Source: CBDCUQ01 sp965222835 (lineage in GTDB: Bacteria > Pseudomonadota > Alphaproteobacteria > Rhizobiales > Hyphomicrobiaceae). From it: DNA of 64,000 nucleotides. Under the pieces are notes generated by a model. The model saw nothing but the letters and a program-made list of their open reading frames with translations, was not told where the DNA came from and did no database searches. The position numbers and the translations under genes were made by a program. Location of the stretch: assembly GCA_965222835.1 (NCBI GenBank), contig CBDCUQ010000003.1, forward strand, positions 930,001-994,000, read 5' to 3'. Shown here in pieces: positions 52,356 to 61,379 of this stretch. Each line of letters begins with the position of its first letter. The first letter of the stretch is position 1.

Positions 52356-53195
52356 ATGAGCAAATTGGACACAAGGACGATCGCCTTCAACGGCGCCGGC
52401 ATTCTTCTTGGCGTCGGCCTCTTGGCCTACGTGGTTAAGGATGCGCTAACCACGGAGCAGATGCCGGGATGTGTCGAACGCTATCCCGTCGGTACGGAAT
52501 TTTCGTTGATCGGCGAAGACGGCACGCCGATGTCGCCGATCGAGCTGCAGGCCCGAACGGGTATTGCAAGCGTCGGAATTCTCGAAAATGCGAGCATCCT
52601 TCAGACCCCCAAATCCAGACAGGCCGTTTTGCAGGTGAGCTTGAGTAGCCGCAAGACTGCCGCTGACGAAGACAGCGACCCCGGCGGCATCAGGTTCAAT
52701 TGGTCTCCGAGCGGCATGCAGAATGCCAACTCAGCATGCCTTTCCTATAGGGTCTGGCTGCCCAAGAAGTTTAAATTTGGTCAAGGCGGAACGCTCTTTG
52801 GCCTGGCGGGAGGATCCCCGGACGGTCCCGATGCGACAATCGCATCGCGTGTCGAATGGCGCCAGAACGGTCAGGGCCAGCTTCGCCTCCGGTTGACGGG
52901 TTCTGAGAAGTATAATTCCTCTGGTACGCAGAAGTTCCAGCTCCGCACCGGTGGCTGGACCTCGGTGCAGCAGGAAGTCGTCCTGAACACGCCAGGCAAA
53001 GCCAATGGAGCCTTGCGGCTTTGGCTCAATGGCGACCTTGTCGTCAATAGCAAGAACATTGATTGGCGGAAAACCCAAGACTTCACGCTTTCCAATGTTC
53101 AAGCGGATATCCGCTATCTTCTGATGCAGGGCAGAAGCAAAGCCAATGTCAGTTCGAAGCTGCGTCTGTCGCCTCCGGTGGTGAGCTGGCGATAA
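52356..53195 (+). CDS. Membrane-anchored polysaccharide-lyase-14-like protein
   Basis: 279 residues. An N-terminal helix (about 8-28) is probably an uncleaved anchor. The body is beta-rich with CLSYRVWLPKKFKFGQGGTL, RVEWRQNGQGQLRLRL and VVLNTPGKANGALRLWLNG, the pattern of the PL14 jelly-roll (alginate or glucuronan lyase). Resemblance is moderate and I cannot place the catalytic residues with certainty. As third gene of the permease-HlyD operon, downstream of an AlgD-type dehydrogenase, it may cut or bind an alginate-like polymer at the cell surface. Confidence 0.6.
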   Translation: MSKLDTRTIAFNGAGILLGVGLLAYVVKDALTTEQMPGCVERYPVGTEFSLIGEDGTPMSPIELQARTGIASVGILENASILQTPKSRQAVLQVSLSSRKTAADEDSDPGGIRFNWSPSGMQNANSACLSYRVWLPKKFKFGQGGTLFGLAGGSPDGPDATIASRVEWRQNGQGQLRLRLTGSEKYNSSGTQKFQLRTGGWTSVQQEVVLNTPGKANGALRLWLNGDLVVNSKNIDWRKTQDFTLSNVQADIRYLLMQGRSKANVSSKLRLSPPVVSWR

Positions 53196-53390
53196 GCCAG
53201 TCTTTTGCGGCCGGTAAAAGAACGCCCGTGCATTTCCGTAAAAGTTTAAGAACTTGCGCGCCGGAGTCTTTACGAACGAACGAAAATACTTGAGCCTCGC
53301 CTTGCCAAAAGGGGCCCTTGTAAGGCATACTGAAAACTCGTCGTGGCGCCGTCCCACCATCCCCCCCTAGTGGCGCTGCGATTATTCTTG

Positions 53391-53428
53391 CCCGCGGCCC
53401 TCCCCCGGCCGCGGGCGTTTTCGTTTTT
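53391..53428 (+). terminator. Rho-independent terminator
   Basis: A perfect nine-pair stem (CCCGCGGCC, 53391-53399, with GGCCGCGGG, 53407-53415) is followed by CGTTTTCGTTTTT. It lies about 200 bases after the PL14-like gene and would end the RTX/secretion operon. The 309 bases between the PL14-like gene and the next gene hold nothing else recognised. Confidence 0.65.
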
Positions 53429-53504
53429 GGCTGTTGGTTGGTTTTCCAGCAAATTCGCCGTGTTTGGCCACGTTGATCGCGCCGACCATGACTCTGCGTG
53501 ATCC

Positions 53505-54887
53505 CTACGACCGGTGTTTGGGTTTCCAACCGGCGGCTTCGGCCTCCTCCTCCGAGCAAAACCAGCGCTCGCCGCGGCGTTTATTAATGCGGGCACGGTC
53601 ATAGCGCGGTGACCAGGGAAGAAGGTAAACGCGCCGGCCGGACGACACCTCGCCCTTAATAGGGCACCCATCCGGAGCAGCACTCTTTGCCTCTTCCCAG
53701 CGCCGGGCCCTCCATTCCTCTGGACGCTCGACCTTGCCAGCCCATAGACCAGCCTTCTTTTCCTCGGCTTCACGTTCTTCATTGGCGTAGGTGGAGAAGA
53801 GCCCGGATTCAGCAAAAACATGCCCGCCCCGGACCAGTTCGGCCGCAACGTCTTTCTCTGCAACCCTACAACTGCCCAATGCAGGCTTGTCCTTGTCGGC
53901 GCCACCGGTGACGGAACAGATGACCCGGCGACGTCCGAGGGCGCGCGCCAAAGCGGACCGAGCACGGGAGCCGCAACTCCAGCGCTTGCCTCCTTCCTTT
54001 AGACAAACCTGATTGGGGTCGGGGGCTTCTATGCCTTCGAGTTGCACGCGTTGGCCGTCAACACGCAGTGTACTGCCATCTAAGGCGCGGGCGCGGCCCG
54101 AAATTTCGCGGCTTTCCGGCGGCAGAAACGTCACCTCACTCAAAGACGGCAAGGAGGGCCATTGAACCGGAACGAGTTGCCACGCCGCAGTTCCGGCCAC
54201 GATCATCAGAAGCAGCGCTAGCGCGCCGGCCGATGCCAGGGACAAGCGCTCGAACACGGGCAGCAAGACGACGCGCCGGCCCAGAGATTCAAGCGGTGCA
54301 ATGAGCGGGCGAATTTGAAAGATGTTCTCGCCGTCCGCCCACTTTGGCCCCAACGTGAGAACTGCGGCAATCAGGGCCACGCTCAGCGCGAACCAGGTCT
54401 CGCCGTCAAACCCGAATTCGAGGATGCGGTAGACCGAAGCCACGGCGGCGATTGCGCCGATCAGAGTGACCGGAAAGACGAGCTCGGGCTTTCGCAACGA
54501 GCCTGTATAGGGCGTGATCCTTTCGCGGACCCCCTCTGCTCGGTCGGCGAGGGCGGCGCCGACCACCGGTGCCCAATCCCGGAGCTTGGTGCGGGTGCCG
54601 TTAAAGGCCCATCTTATCGCCGACGCTATCGCCAGAAGCCCCCAGCGCAGCGCGCGCCAAAGTCCATGCAAAGCCCTGACGGCTCCGGATAGGAGACCAC
54701 TGCCCGCGGCGCCAACGCCTCTGGCGGCGGCCTGAAATCCTTTTCGGCCACCGGACTTCACGCCGCTGAACGCGGCCACCTTTACGTCTTCAATTTTCTG
54801 GCGCCGTTCCTGGCGCCGCAATAGGATCGTTGTGCGTACATATTCACGCCACTCAAATCCCTCATCCTTTTTGCGCCAAAATGCCAA
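53505..54887 (-). CDS. Membrane-anchored SNase-like nuclease with sunset domain
   Basis: 460 residues. The N-terminal 240 residues are basic then contain about three to four hydrophobic helices (LVFPVTLIGAIAAVASVY, FALSVALIAAVLTLGP, LASAGALALLLMIVAGT). A staphylococcal-nuclease-like (OB-fold) domain follows: GRARALDGSTLRVDGQRVQLEGIEAPDPNQ and ARALGRRRVICSV. The usual catalytic R-x-D-E-R pattern is only partly kept (EGIEAPD), so activity is uncertain. The C-terminus has the sunset motif CPIKGEVSSGRRVYLLPWSP. It is transcribed toward the PL14 terminator. Confidence 0.8.
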   Translation of the reverse strand: MAFWRKKDEGFEWREYVRTTILLRRQERRQKIEDVKVAAFSGVKSGGRKGFQAAARGVGAAGSGLLSGAVRALHGLWRALRWGLLAIASAIRWAFNGTRTKLRDWAPVVGAALADRAEGVRERITPYTGSLRKPELVFPVTLIGAIAAVASVYRILEFGFDGETWFALSVALIAAVLTLGPKWADGENIFQIRPLIAPLESLGRRVVLLPVFERLSLASAGALALLLMIVAGTAAWQLVPVQWPSLPSLSEVTFLPPESREISGRARALDGSTLRVDGQRVQLEGIEAPDPNQVCLKEGGKRWSCGSRARSALARALGRRRVICSVTGGADKDKPALGSCRVAEKDVAAELVRGGHVFAESGLFSTYANEEREAEEKKAGLWAGKVERPEEWRARRWEEAKSAAPDGCPIKGEVSSGRRVYLLPWSPRYDRARINKRRGERWFCSEEEAEAAGWKPKHRS

Positions 54888-55102
54888 GTCGCGGCTCCCG
54901 ATGGGTCTCCATGACCAATGTACACCGACCTCGTGATTTAAGGGCCGAGCTGACGTGGAAAAATGGCATCCCTTTGACCCCGGTGGATAAACAATAAGTT
55001 ATGCGTTGCGGTGCACCCTTCCGAATACCGTCCGTTGCCGCTATAAGGCGGGGTACCGGGGAAATTGCGTTATGATCCAACCTTTCTTTCAGGAGTAACA
55101 CA

Positions 55103-55639
55103 ATGAACGCGATACCGAAGGCGTTGCTTTCTGCGGCGGCCGTGTTTGCCGCCGCTGGTTTGGTCGCCGCCCCCGCATCGGCCGATTTCTTTGGACCGTC
55201 GAAGATCAACTGCAAGAAGAAGAAGAACAAGAACAAGCCGCAGTGCAAAAAGAAGTACCGCGACATGAGCGTCGACGAGATATACAACGCCGCTTATTGG
55301 CTGTCGCGCGAGGGCCAATACGGTAAGGCCCTCGACATTCTCGCCTATGCAGTGGCGGCCAACGACAAGCGTATTTGGAATGCGATGGGGTTTGCAACAC
55401 GCAAACTTGGCGACGTCGACGGGGCCCTGCCGTACTACGCGCGCGCGCTTGAACTCGATCCAAACTTCACATTGGCGCGAAGTTATCTGGGTGAGGCGTA
55501 TCTTTCGAAGGGGGACCTGGCCGGTGCCAAGGGGCAGCTCCGCGAAATCGCTGCGCGGTGCGGAACGGTATGCGATGGCTATGCCAAACTTGCCGGTCAT
55601 ATTGCGGATTACGAGACGGCTCATTCGGCCGGCGGGTAG
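55103..55639 (+). CDS. Exported TPR protein (paralogue 1)
   Basis: 178 residues. A signal peptide ends PASAD. A lysine-rich stretch (INCKKKKNKNKPQCKKK, about residues 35-51) with two Cys precedes TPR repeats containing GFATRKLGDVDGALPYYARAL and LDPNFTLARSYLGEAYLSKG. AGGAG seven bases upstream supports the start. The second paralogue is downstream; the two share the GFATRKLGDVDGALP segment and a final Cys-x-x-x-Cys. Function is unknown; TPRs mediate protein contacts. Confidence 0.8.
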   Translation: MNAIPKALLSAAAVFAAAGLVAAPASADFFGPSKINCKKKKNKNKPQCKKKYRDMSVDEIYNAAYWLSREGQYGKALDILAYAVAANDKRIWNAMGFATRKLGDVDGALPYYARALELDPNFTLARSYLGEAYLSKGDLAGAKGQLREIAARCGTVCDGYAKLAGHIADYETAHSAGG

Positions 55640-55817
55640 TCCGTCACCCTATTCCCTCGGGCGAGTTGCTATCGGACGGCCGCGCGCCTGTCGGGCGTGG
55701 GAGGTGGCCTTGCGAGCGTGTGGCAGGCGGCGGAGCCGCTAAGGGCTCTTGCCGGACGCGCCGGAGCACCTTATTGCGTATGGGCTCTAAGTCATTAAAC
55801 GGGGGACTTGATCAACT

Positions 55818-56366
55818 ATGCCCACAACATCCGTCTGTCGCACTGCTGCCATTGTAATGATTGTGGCCGGGCTTCCAGCGCTCATCGCCACGGGAGCACA
55901 CGCAGAAGCGCGCTCATCGAAGGATATTGGACCAGCTAACCCGCTCTGTGATCGTTTTCAGAAAGAGAGTGCGGCTTGGCTTGCGTGTGTTGGCTCTCGT
56001 CAGACGGCCATGCCAGATCGCGAGCTCTTCTACGCCGGATACTGGCTTGCCAAGACCGGACGCTATAGCAAAGCGCTCGCTTATCTCACACGGGCCGACG
56101 TGAAAGACGAAAAGATCCTGACCTACATCGGGTTTGCCACGCGAAAGCTCGGCGACGTTGACGGAGCCCTCCCTTTCTATGAGGCAGCTCTCGAACTCAA
56201 TCCCGCATATTCCGTGGCACGCGCCTATCTGGGAGAAGCGTACCTGACCAAGGGCCTTCCCGAAAAAGCGCTGGTGGAGCTTGGCGAAATCGCGCGCCGC
56301 TGCGGTATGACATGCGCCGAATACGCCGACCTGGCGGGCAGGATCGCCGCGCATGACACACGCTAA
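55818..56366 (+). CDS. Exported TPR protein (paralogue 2)
   Basis: 182 residues. A signal peptide ends near AHAEA. Its TPR core aligns with paralogue 1 (GFATRKLGDVDGALPFYEAAL, AYLGEAYLTKG, CGMTC near the end) but it lacks the lysine-rich segment and instead has CDRFQKESAAWLACVG. GGGGGA lies ten bases upstream. The pair arose by tandem duplication and ends at a strong terminator. Confidence 0.8.
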   Translation: MPTTSVCRTAAIVMIVAGLPALIATGAHAEARSSKDIGPANPLCDRFQKESAAWLACVGSRQTAMPDRELFYAGYWLAKTGRYSKALAYLTRADVKDEKILTYIGFATRKLGDVDGALPFYEAALELNPAYSVARAYLGEAYLTKGLPEKALVELGEIARRCGMTCAEYADLAGRIAAHDTR

Positions 56367-56378
56367 GGCAAGTTCGAT

Positions 56379-56417
56379 GAAAAAAAGGGCCCGGAATAAT
56401 TTTTCCGGGCCCTTTTT
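56379..56417. terminator. Bidirectional rho-independent terminator
   Basis: A ten-pair stem (GGGCCCGGAA, 56387-56396, with TTCCGGGCCC, 56403-56412) has an A-tract before it and a T-tract after it. It separates the convergent TPR paralogue 2 and phaB genes and can terminate both. Confidence 0.9.
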
Positions 56418-56441
56418 GTATCTTGCTGCGTGTGAACAGAC

Positions 56442-57170
56442 TTAGAGCGCGATGTAATGACCACCGTTGATGTCAAAACACGCGCCGGTGACAAAGCCGG
56501 CATCGTCTGACGCCAAGAAGCTCACGCCGCGCGCGATTTCTTCGGCAGTGCCAAGCCGGCCCACGGGAATGAGCGGAAGAATCTTGGTCTCCAACACTTC
56601 CTTTGGCACGGCCGCGACCATCTCGGTGTTGATATAGCCCGGCGCAATGGTATTGACGGTGATGCCCTTTGCTGCGCCCTCAAAGGCAAGGGCCTTGGTG
56701 AAACCGTGCATACCGGCTTTGGCAGCCGAATAGTTGGTCTGGCCCATCTGTCCCTTGCGGCCATTGATCGACGAGATGTTGATGATCCGCCCGAACTTGT
56801 TGGCGCGCATATTGTCAATTACAAGCCGGCACATGTTGAACACGGAATCAAGGTCGGTTCGGACGACCGCGTCCCATTGCTCCTTCGTCATGCGATGAAG
56901 CATGGCATCTTTGGTAATGCCTGCGTTGTTGACGAGGACCTCAATTGGACCAACGGACTTGGTGATGTCGGCAACGGCCTTCTCGCATTGTGCGTAGTCC
57001 CCCACATCGAACTTGAAGACGGGGATCCCGTGCTCCGAGGAAAACTGCTGTGCCGCTGCATCGTTGCCTGCATAGGTTGCCGCAACGCGGTAGCCCTTAT
57101 TCTTGAGTTCGAGAGAGATCGCGTGGCCAATGCCGCGCGTGCCCCCAGTTACGACGGCTACTCGCGCCAT
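56442..57170 (-). CDS. phaB: Acetoacetyl-CoA reductase
   Basis: 242 residues, short-chain dehydrogenase. Cofactor motif TGGTRGIGHAISLELK; catalytic YSAAKAG with Tyr and Lys; SSINGRKGQMGQTN; it ends FDINGGHYIAL, typical of PhaB. It reduces acetoacetyl-CoA to (R)-3-hydroxybutyryl-CoA with NADPH in polyhydroxybutyrate synthesis. AGGGAGGA lies eight bases upstream. It follows phaA on the same strand. Confidence 0.97.
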   Translation of the reverse strand: MARVAVVTGGTRGIGHAISLELKNKGYRVAATYAGNDAAAQQFSSEHGIPVFKFDVGDYAQCEKAVADITKSVGPIEVLVNNAGITKDAMLHRMTKEQWDAVVRTDLDSVFNMCRLVIDNMRANKFGRIINISSINGRKGQMGQTNYSAAKAGMHGFTKALAFEGAAKGITVNTIAPGYINTEMVAAVPKEVLETKILPLIPVGRLGTAEEIARGVSFLASDDAGFVTGACFDINGGHYIAL

Positions 57171-57258
57171 GTTTCATTTCCTCCCTGAGTATAACTAAGT
57201 TCTGGATGTGACCTCTCCCTGCATAGACAGAGGGAGAGCAACTTCGACCCACAAAGCG

Positions 57259-58446
57259 TTAGTCGCGTTCGACGCAAAGCGTCACGCCCATACCGCCACC
57301 GATGCAGAGCGTTGCCAAGCCTTTCTTGGCATCGCGGCGCTGCATCTCGAAGAGCAACGTGTTGAGAACGCGTGCGCCGGATGCGCCGATCGGGTGGCCG
57401 ATGGCGATGGCTCCGCCATTCACGTTCACCTTGTCGGTGTCCCAACCCATGCCCTTGTTGACTGAGATTGCCTGGGCTGCGAAGGCCTCATTGGCCTCGA
57501 TTAGATCGAGGTCCTGGATGGTCCAACCTGCCTTCTCAAGCGCTTTCTTCGACGCGGGAATGGGACCCGTTCCCATAATCGAAGGATCGACGCCCGCGGT
57601 TGCCCACGAGGCGATCCGTGCCAACGGCTTGATGCCGCGTTTCTTGGCCTCGGCGGCGGTCATGAGCACGACAACGGCGGCGCCGTCGTTGATGCCGGAC
57701 GCGTTCGCAGCCGTGACCGTTCCTTCTTTCGGGTCGAACGCCGGACGCAACTTGGAGATACCTTCCGCCGTGACGCCCTCTTTAATGTACTCGTCGGTGT
57801 CGACGACCGTATCGCCCTTGCGTCCCTTGATGGTCACGGCAGCGATTTCATCCTTGAACTTGCCGGCCTTACGCGCAGCTTCGGCCTTGTTTTGGGAGGC
57901 CGCAGCAAATGCATCCTGCTCAGCACGCGTAATCTGGTACTGACGCGCAACGTTTTCGGCCGTTGTACCCATGTGATAGTTGTTGAACGCGTCCCAAAGT
58001 CCGTCCTTCACCATCGTGTCGACGAACTTCACATCCCCCATTTTGGTTCCGTTGCGCATGTGGGCGGCATGCGTAGATTGGCTCATGCTCTCCTGGCCGC
58101 CGGCGACAACAATATTGGCATCCCCGTTCAGGATCTGCTGCATGCCGAGCGCGACCGTGCGCAAACCGGAGCCGCAAATCTGGTTGATGCCCCAGGCTGG
58201 CGCGTCGACCGGGATCCCGGCGGCAACAGAGGCCTGACGCGCCGGTCCCTGACCCTGCGCCGCGGTCAGCACCTGGCCAAGAATGACTTCCGAAACGTCG
58301 CCAGGAGACACGCCGGCGCGCTCTAGTGCGGCTTTGATGGCGGCGGCGCCAAGATCGTGGGCCTTGAGAGGGGCCAGTGAACCGCCAAATGCGCCAACCG
58401 GCGTGCGGGCAGCGCTGGCGATAACAATCGTCGTATCGTCGCTCAT
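57259..58446 (-). CDS. phaA: Acetyl-CoA C-acetyltransferase
   Basis: 395 residues, thiolase. Motifs INQICGSGLRTVALGM (nucleophile Cys), ANEAFAAQAI, NVNGGAIAIGHPIGASGARVL and CIGGGMGVTLCVER (second Cys). It condenses two acetyl-CoA to acetoacetyl-CoA, the first step in PHB synthesis. First gene of the phaA-phaB pair; phaR is divergent. Confidence 0.97.
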   Translation of the reverse strand: MSDDTTIVIASAARTPVGAFGGSLAPLKAHDLGAAAIKAALERAGVSPGDVSEVILGQVLTAAQGQGPARQASVAAGIPVDAPAWGINQICGSGLRTVALGMQQILNGDANIVVAGGQESMSQSTHAAHMRNGTKMGDVKFVDTMVKDGLWDAFNNYHMGTTAENVARQYQITRAEQDAFAAASQNKAEAARKAGKFKDEIAAVTIKGRKGDTVVDTDEYIKEGVTAEGISKLRPAFDPKEGTVTAANASGINDGAAVVVLMTAAEAKKRGIKPLARIASWATAGVDPSIMGTGPIPASKKALEKAGWTIQDLDLIEANEAFAAQAISVNKGMGWDTDKVNVNGGAIAIGHPIGASGARVLNTLLFEMQRRDAKKGLATLCIGGGMGVTLCVERD

Positions 58447-58688
58447 AATGGGCGTCTCCTCAGGGAATTCAGTCTTGTCTTTTCTGCGTGTGGCGGGTGG
58501 TCGAATTGACAGTGATCATGGTTTATTCGACGGGCGCCGGACCATAGCAGGCGGGTGCTGCGGACCGCAATTCTATGTATCGGCGGCAAAACCGCCCAAG
58601 TCCATTCAACGAAATGCTGGCATCCTGGCGGGGCTCCGTGTTAGCATGACGCGCTGCAATATCAATTGGAACGAACCGGCATCCAGCT

Positions 58689-59336
58689 ATGCTCAACAAG
58701 ACCGACCCCCAAGCCGAGAAAAAAGAAGCCGTCGTCATCAAGAAGTACGCCAATCGACGGCTCTATAATACCGAGACGAGCACGTATGTGACGCTCGAGG
58801 ACCTCGCGCAGATGGTGCGTTCCGACCGGGATTTTGTCGTCTACGATGCGAAGACCGGCGACGACCTCACCCATGCCGTGCTGACGCAGATCATCGTCGA
58901 GCAGGAAGGCCGGCATGGCGGCCAGACGCTTCTGCCCATCCCGTTTCTCCGCCAGCTCATACGATTCTATGATGACCAGATGGGCCGGATGGTGCCGGGC
59001 TATCTTCAGTTCAGTCTTGAAAATCTCGCCAACCAGCAGGAGAGATTGCGCGAACAATTTACAAGCGCTTTCACAAACCCTGCGGCTGCTTTCGAGGTCT
59101 ATCAAGGGCTCGCGCGGAAGAACATGGCGATGTTCGAGCAGGCACTGAGCATGTGGACGTCTTTTGGTGCCGGCGACAAGCAAGGCTCCGGCGATCGTCC
59201 AGCGCGGGCAGCGGAAGAAGGCTCCGAGGGCGCCGAAACACGTCCTGAAGGATCGCGCGAGGAAATCGACGACCTTAAGTCCGAGCTTGCCGCCATGCAG
59301 GAGCGGATCGAGCGACTTTCCAAAGACAGCGGTTAA
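58689..59336 (+). CDS. phaR: PHB synthesis repressor PhaR
   Basis: 215 residues. The N-terminal PHB_acc_N domain has VIKKYANRRLYNTETSTYVTLEDLA; the middle has DDLTHAVLTQIIVEQE and an accumulation-regulator core. The C-terminus has an acidic, Glu/Arg-rich tail with a coiled coil (DLKSELAAMQERIERLSK). PhaR binds DNA and PHB granules, sensing polymer. It is divergent from phaA and likely controls it. Confidence 0.95.
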   Translation: MLNKTDPQAEKKEAVVIKKYANRRLYNTETSTYVTLEDLAQMVRSDRDFVVYDAKTGDDLTHAVLTQIIVEQEGRHGGQTLLPIPFLRQLIRFYDDQMGRMVPGYLQFSLENLANQQERLREQFTSAFTNPAAAFEVYQGLARKNMAMFEQALSMWTSFGAGDKQGSGDRPARAAEEGSEGAETRPEGSREEIDDLKSELAAMQERIERLSKDSG

Positions 59337-59345
59337 GACAGCCCG

Positions 59346-61169
59346 CTAGCGCGCCGCCTTTTGTTCAGTCTCGAAGTCTTCAATCGAGAGCGGCAGACCG
59401 TAGTGGAAGCCCTGCAAATAGGTGATGCCGGCGGCCGTTAGAAATTCCGCCGTTTCCTGATCTCCGACCCATTCCGCGACCGTATCCATGCCAAAGGTCC
59501 GCGCGATCTCGACCATTGTCTTGATAAACACCTCGCCGGTCGGGTCATTTGACAGGTCCTTCACGAACATTCCGTCAATTTTGACCATGTCGACGTTCAG
59601 GATCTTGAGATTCTTGAACGAGGTGTAGCCGGCGCCGAAATCGTCGATCGCAACTTTGCAGCCCAACTCGCGCAGGGTATCGACGAAGGCAATGGTCTGG
59701 TCGATGTCGTGAATGGCCGACGTTTCGGTGATTTCGACGGTCAACCGGCTCGAGATTTCTTTCCTCCCGCCAGTGAGTCGGTGGAGGGCGACGATCCAGT
59801 CGTGGTCGCTTGCTGTTAGGCTGGAGACGTTCAGCGACAGGCGCAAGTCCGCGTACTTTCGCAACAGGGAGATGGCCAGCTCAAGGGTGCGCCGGTCTAT
59901 AAGACGGGACAATCCAAGCTGCTCGGCAACCGTGATGAACTCACCGGCCGATACGATGGCTCCGTCGTCCTTTTCCATGCGTAGCAGACACTCGTACATC
60001 ACCGGCTTTCCGGTCTTCCCGTCGACCAGCGGTTGCAGGACGAGCCGCATTCTGTTCTCGTCGAGCGCAGAGATTACCTCGTCAGCGATCGTGATATTGC
60101 GCTGGCGCGCGGTTTCCCGAGCATGGCTTGGCTCGAAGGCGATGAAACAGTCGAAACTTTTCTGTCTTGCCTGATCCAAGGCGTGCAAGGCGTGGCTCAA
60201 GGCATCAGGCACTGTTTCGGCCTGAAAGGGGAGAATCACACCGCCAACAGAGATCGTCGCAGAGACCTGGCAGGCTTCCGTCTTGATCACGGTGTCGCGC
60301 ACGCTCTTCAGGAAACGCTCGGCCGCGACGCGCATCGAACCGGGACTGCAATCGGTGAGAATGACGCCGAACTTGTTGGAGCAGTAGCGGCCGATTGTAT
60401 CGCCGCCGCGTAATTTCGACTTCAGGATGAGGGCGGCCTGGGCAATGACTTCGTCGCCCGCCTGATAACCAAACGTTTCGTTGATCAGAGAGAGATTGTT
60501 GACGCCCACCATCAGGAACGCGCAAGACTGATTGGTGCGCCGGGCATGGCTCAACGTGGCGCCAAGCGCCTCGGTGAGGCGGATGCGGTTCAATTGGCCG
60601 GTCAGCTCGTCGTGGTCGCTGTTGTGTAGATGGTGCTGCTCTTCCCCGTAGCTGTCGTTAACGACCCGGACCACGCCGCGAACTCTTACAAGTTTTCCGT
60701 CTTTGTCGGTCCAGGCGTGGCCGTGGTCCTCAAGCCAGATGGTGAGGTTGCTGCGGGGCCCCCCTGGGCGAAGCTTGAACTGAACCCGGAACGGTTCGCC
60801 GCATCCTGTTGTGGCCGGCTGCTGACCGACAATGGCGTCATTGCGCCGGCCGACATGCTCGGGGACAATGAGATCGCGGAACTTGGCGCCAGTGCTGATT
60901 GTACCGAGGTCGCGAACGCCCAAGACATCCGCGGCGTTGCACTCCCATTCGATCTGGTCGCTGGCGATATCCCAGACGTAGGCCGTTTGCTCGATGGCCG
61001 AAAGAATCCCGACCAGATCCAAGCCTTCGCGGTTTGAACCGCGCTTTTGATCGGATTCCCCGTCAACCGGCATCGCAGGCGTTCCCTTTGGACCGGTCTC
61101 CACTGGCTTGCCCGCGCGGGAGGCCGGAGAGGCCTGCGCGTATGCAAGCGGATTTCGATGTTCGCTCAC
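59346..61169 (-). CDS. PAS-GGDEF-EAL protein, likely c-di-GMP phosphodiesterase
   Basis: 607 residues from a GTG. A PAS-like domain (about 55-170) precedes the GGDEF domain, whose signature is SNKF (about 264-267) instead of GG[DE]EF, so it is not expected to make c-di-GMP. The EAL domain (about 375-600) keeps its metal and catalytic residues in ECLLRM, NVSSL, EITET, AIDDFGAGY, DMVKIDG and LQGFHYG, so it should cleave c-di-GMP. No membrane helix or signal peptide. The protein ends about ten bases from phaR, convergent. Confidence 0.93.
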   Translation of the reverse strand: MSEHRNPLAYAQASPASRAGKPVETGPKGTPAMPVDGESDQKRGSNREGLDLVGILSAIEQTAYVWDIASDQIEWECNAADVLGVRDLGTISTGAKFRDLIVPEHVGRRNDAIVGQQPATTGCGEPFRVQFKLRPGGPRSNLTIWLEDHGHAWTDKDGKLVRVRGVVRVVNDSYGEEQHHLHNSDHDELTGQLNRIRLTEALGATLSHARRTNQSCAFLMVGVNNLSLINETFGYQAGDEVIAQAALILKSKLRGGDTIGRYCSNKFGVILTDCSPGSMRVAAERFLKSVRDTVIKTEACQVSATISVGGVILPFQAETVPDALSHALHALDQARQKSFDCFIAFEPSHARETARQRNITIADEVISALDENRMRLVLQPLVDGKTGKPVMYECLLRMEKDDGAIVSAGEFITVAEQLGLSRLIDRRTLELAISLLRKYADLRLSLNVSSLTASDHDWIVALHRLTGGRKEISSRLTVEITETSAIHDIDQTIAFVDTLRELGCKVAIDDFGAGYTSFKNLKILNVDMVKIDGMFVKDLSNDPTGEVFIKTMVEIARTFGMDTVAEWVGDQETAEFLTAAGITYLQGFHYGLPLSIEDFETEQKAAR

Positions 61170-61379
61170 CAGTACCTAGCCCACTTGAAATGTGTCGTCG
61201 TGGGCCGCGCTCCCACCGCTGGGACGCCCAGAGACTACTGCCGGGCTATGACGGTAGGAGCAAAATCCTAATAACAGTTAAAATTTATCTCGAGTAAGAC
61301 CAAACGAGCCGCGACCGGTTCTTTCGGAGGCCGGCCGCGTTGGTTCGGAAAAAGCTTTGTTTTTGAGCCCGTTAGGCTT

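Noticed and set aside
53270..53965. 231-codon minus-strand frame overlapping the SNase gene
   Set aside because: It overlaps the sunset and SNase coding region and the terminator, with no family features.
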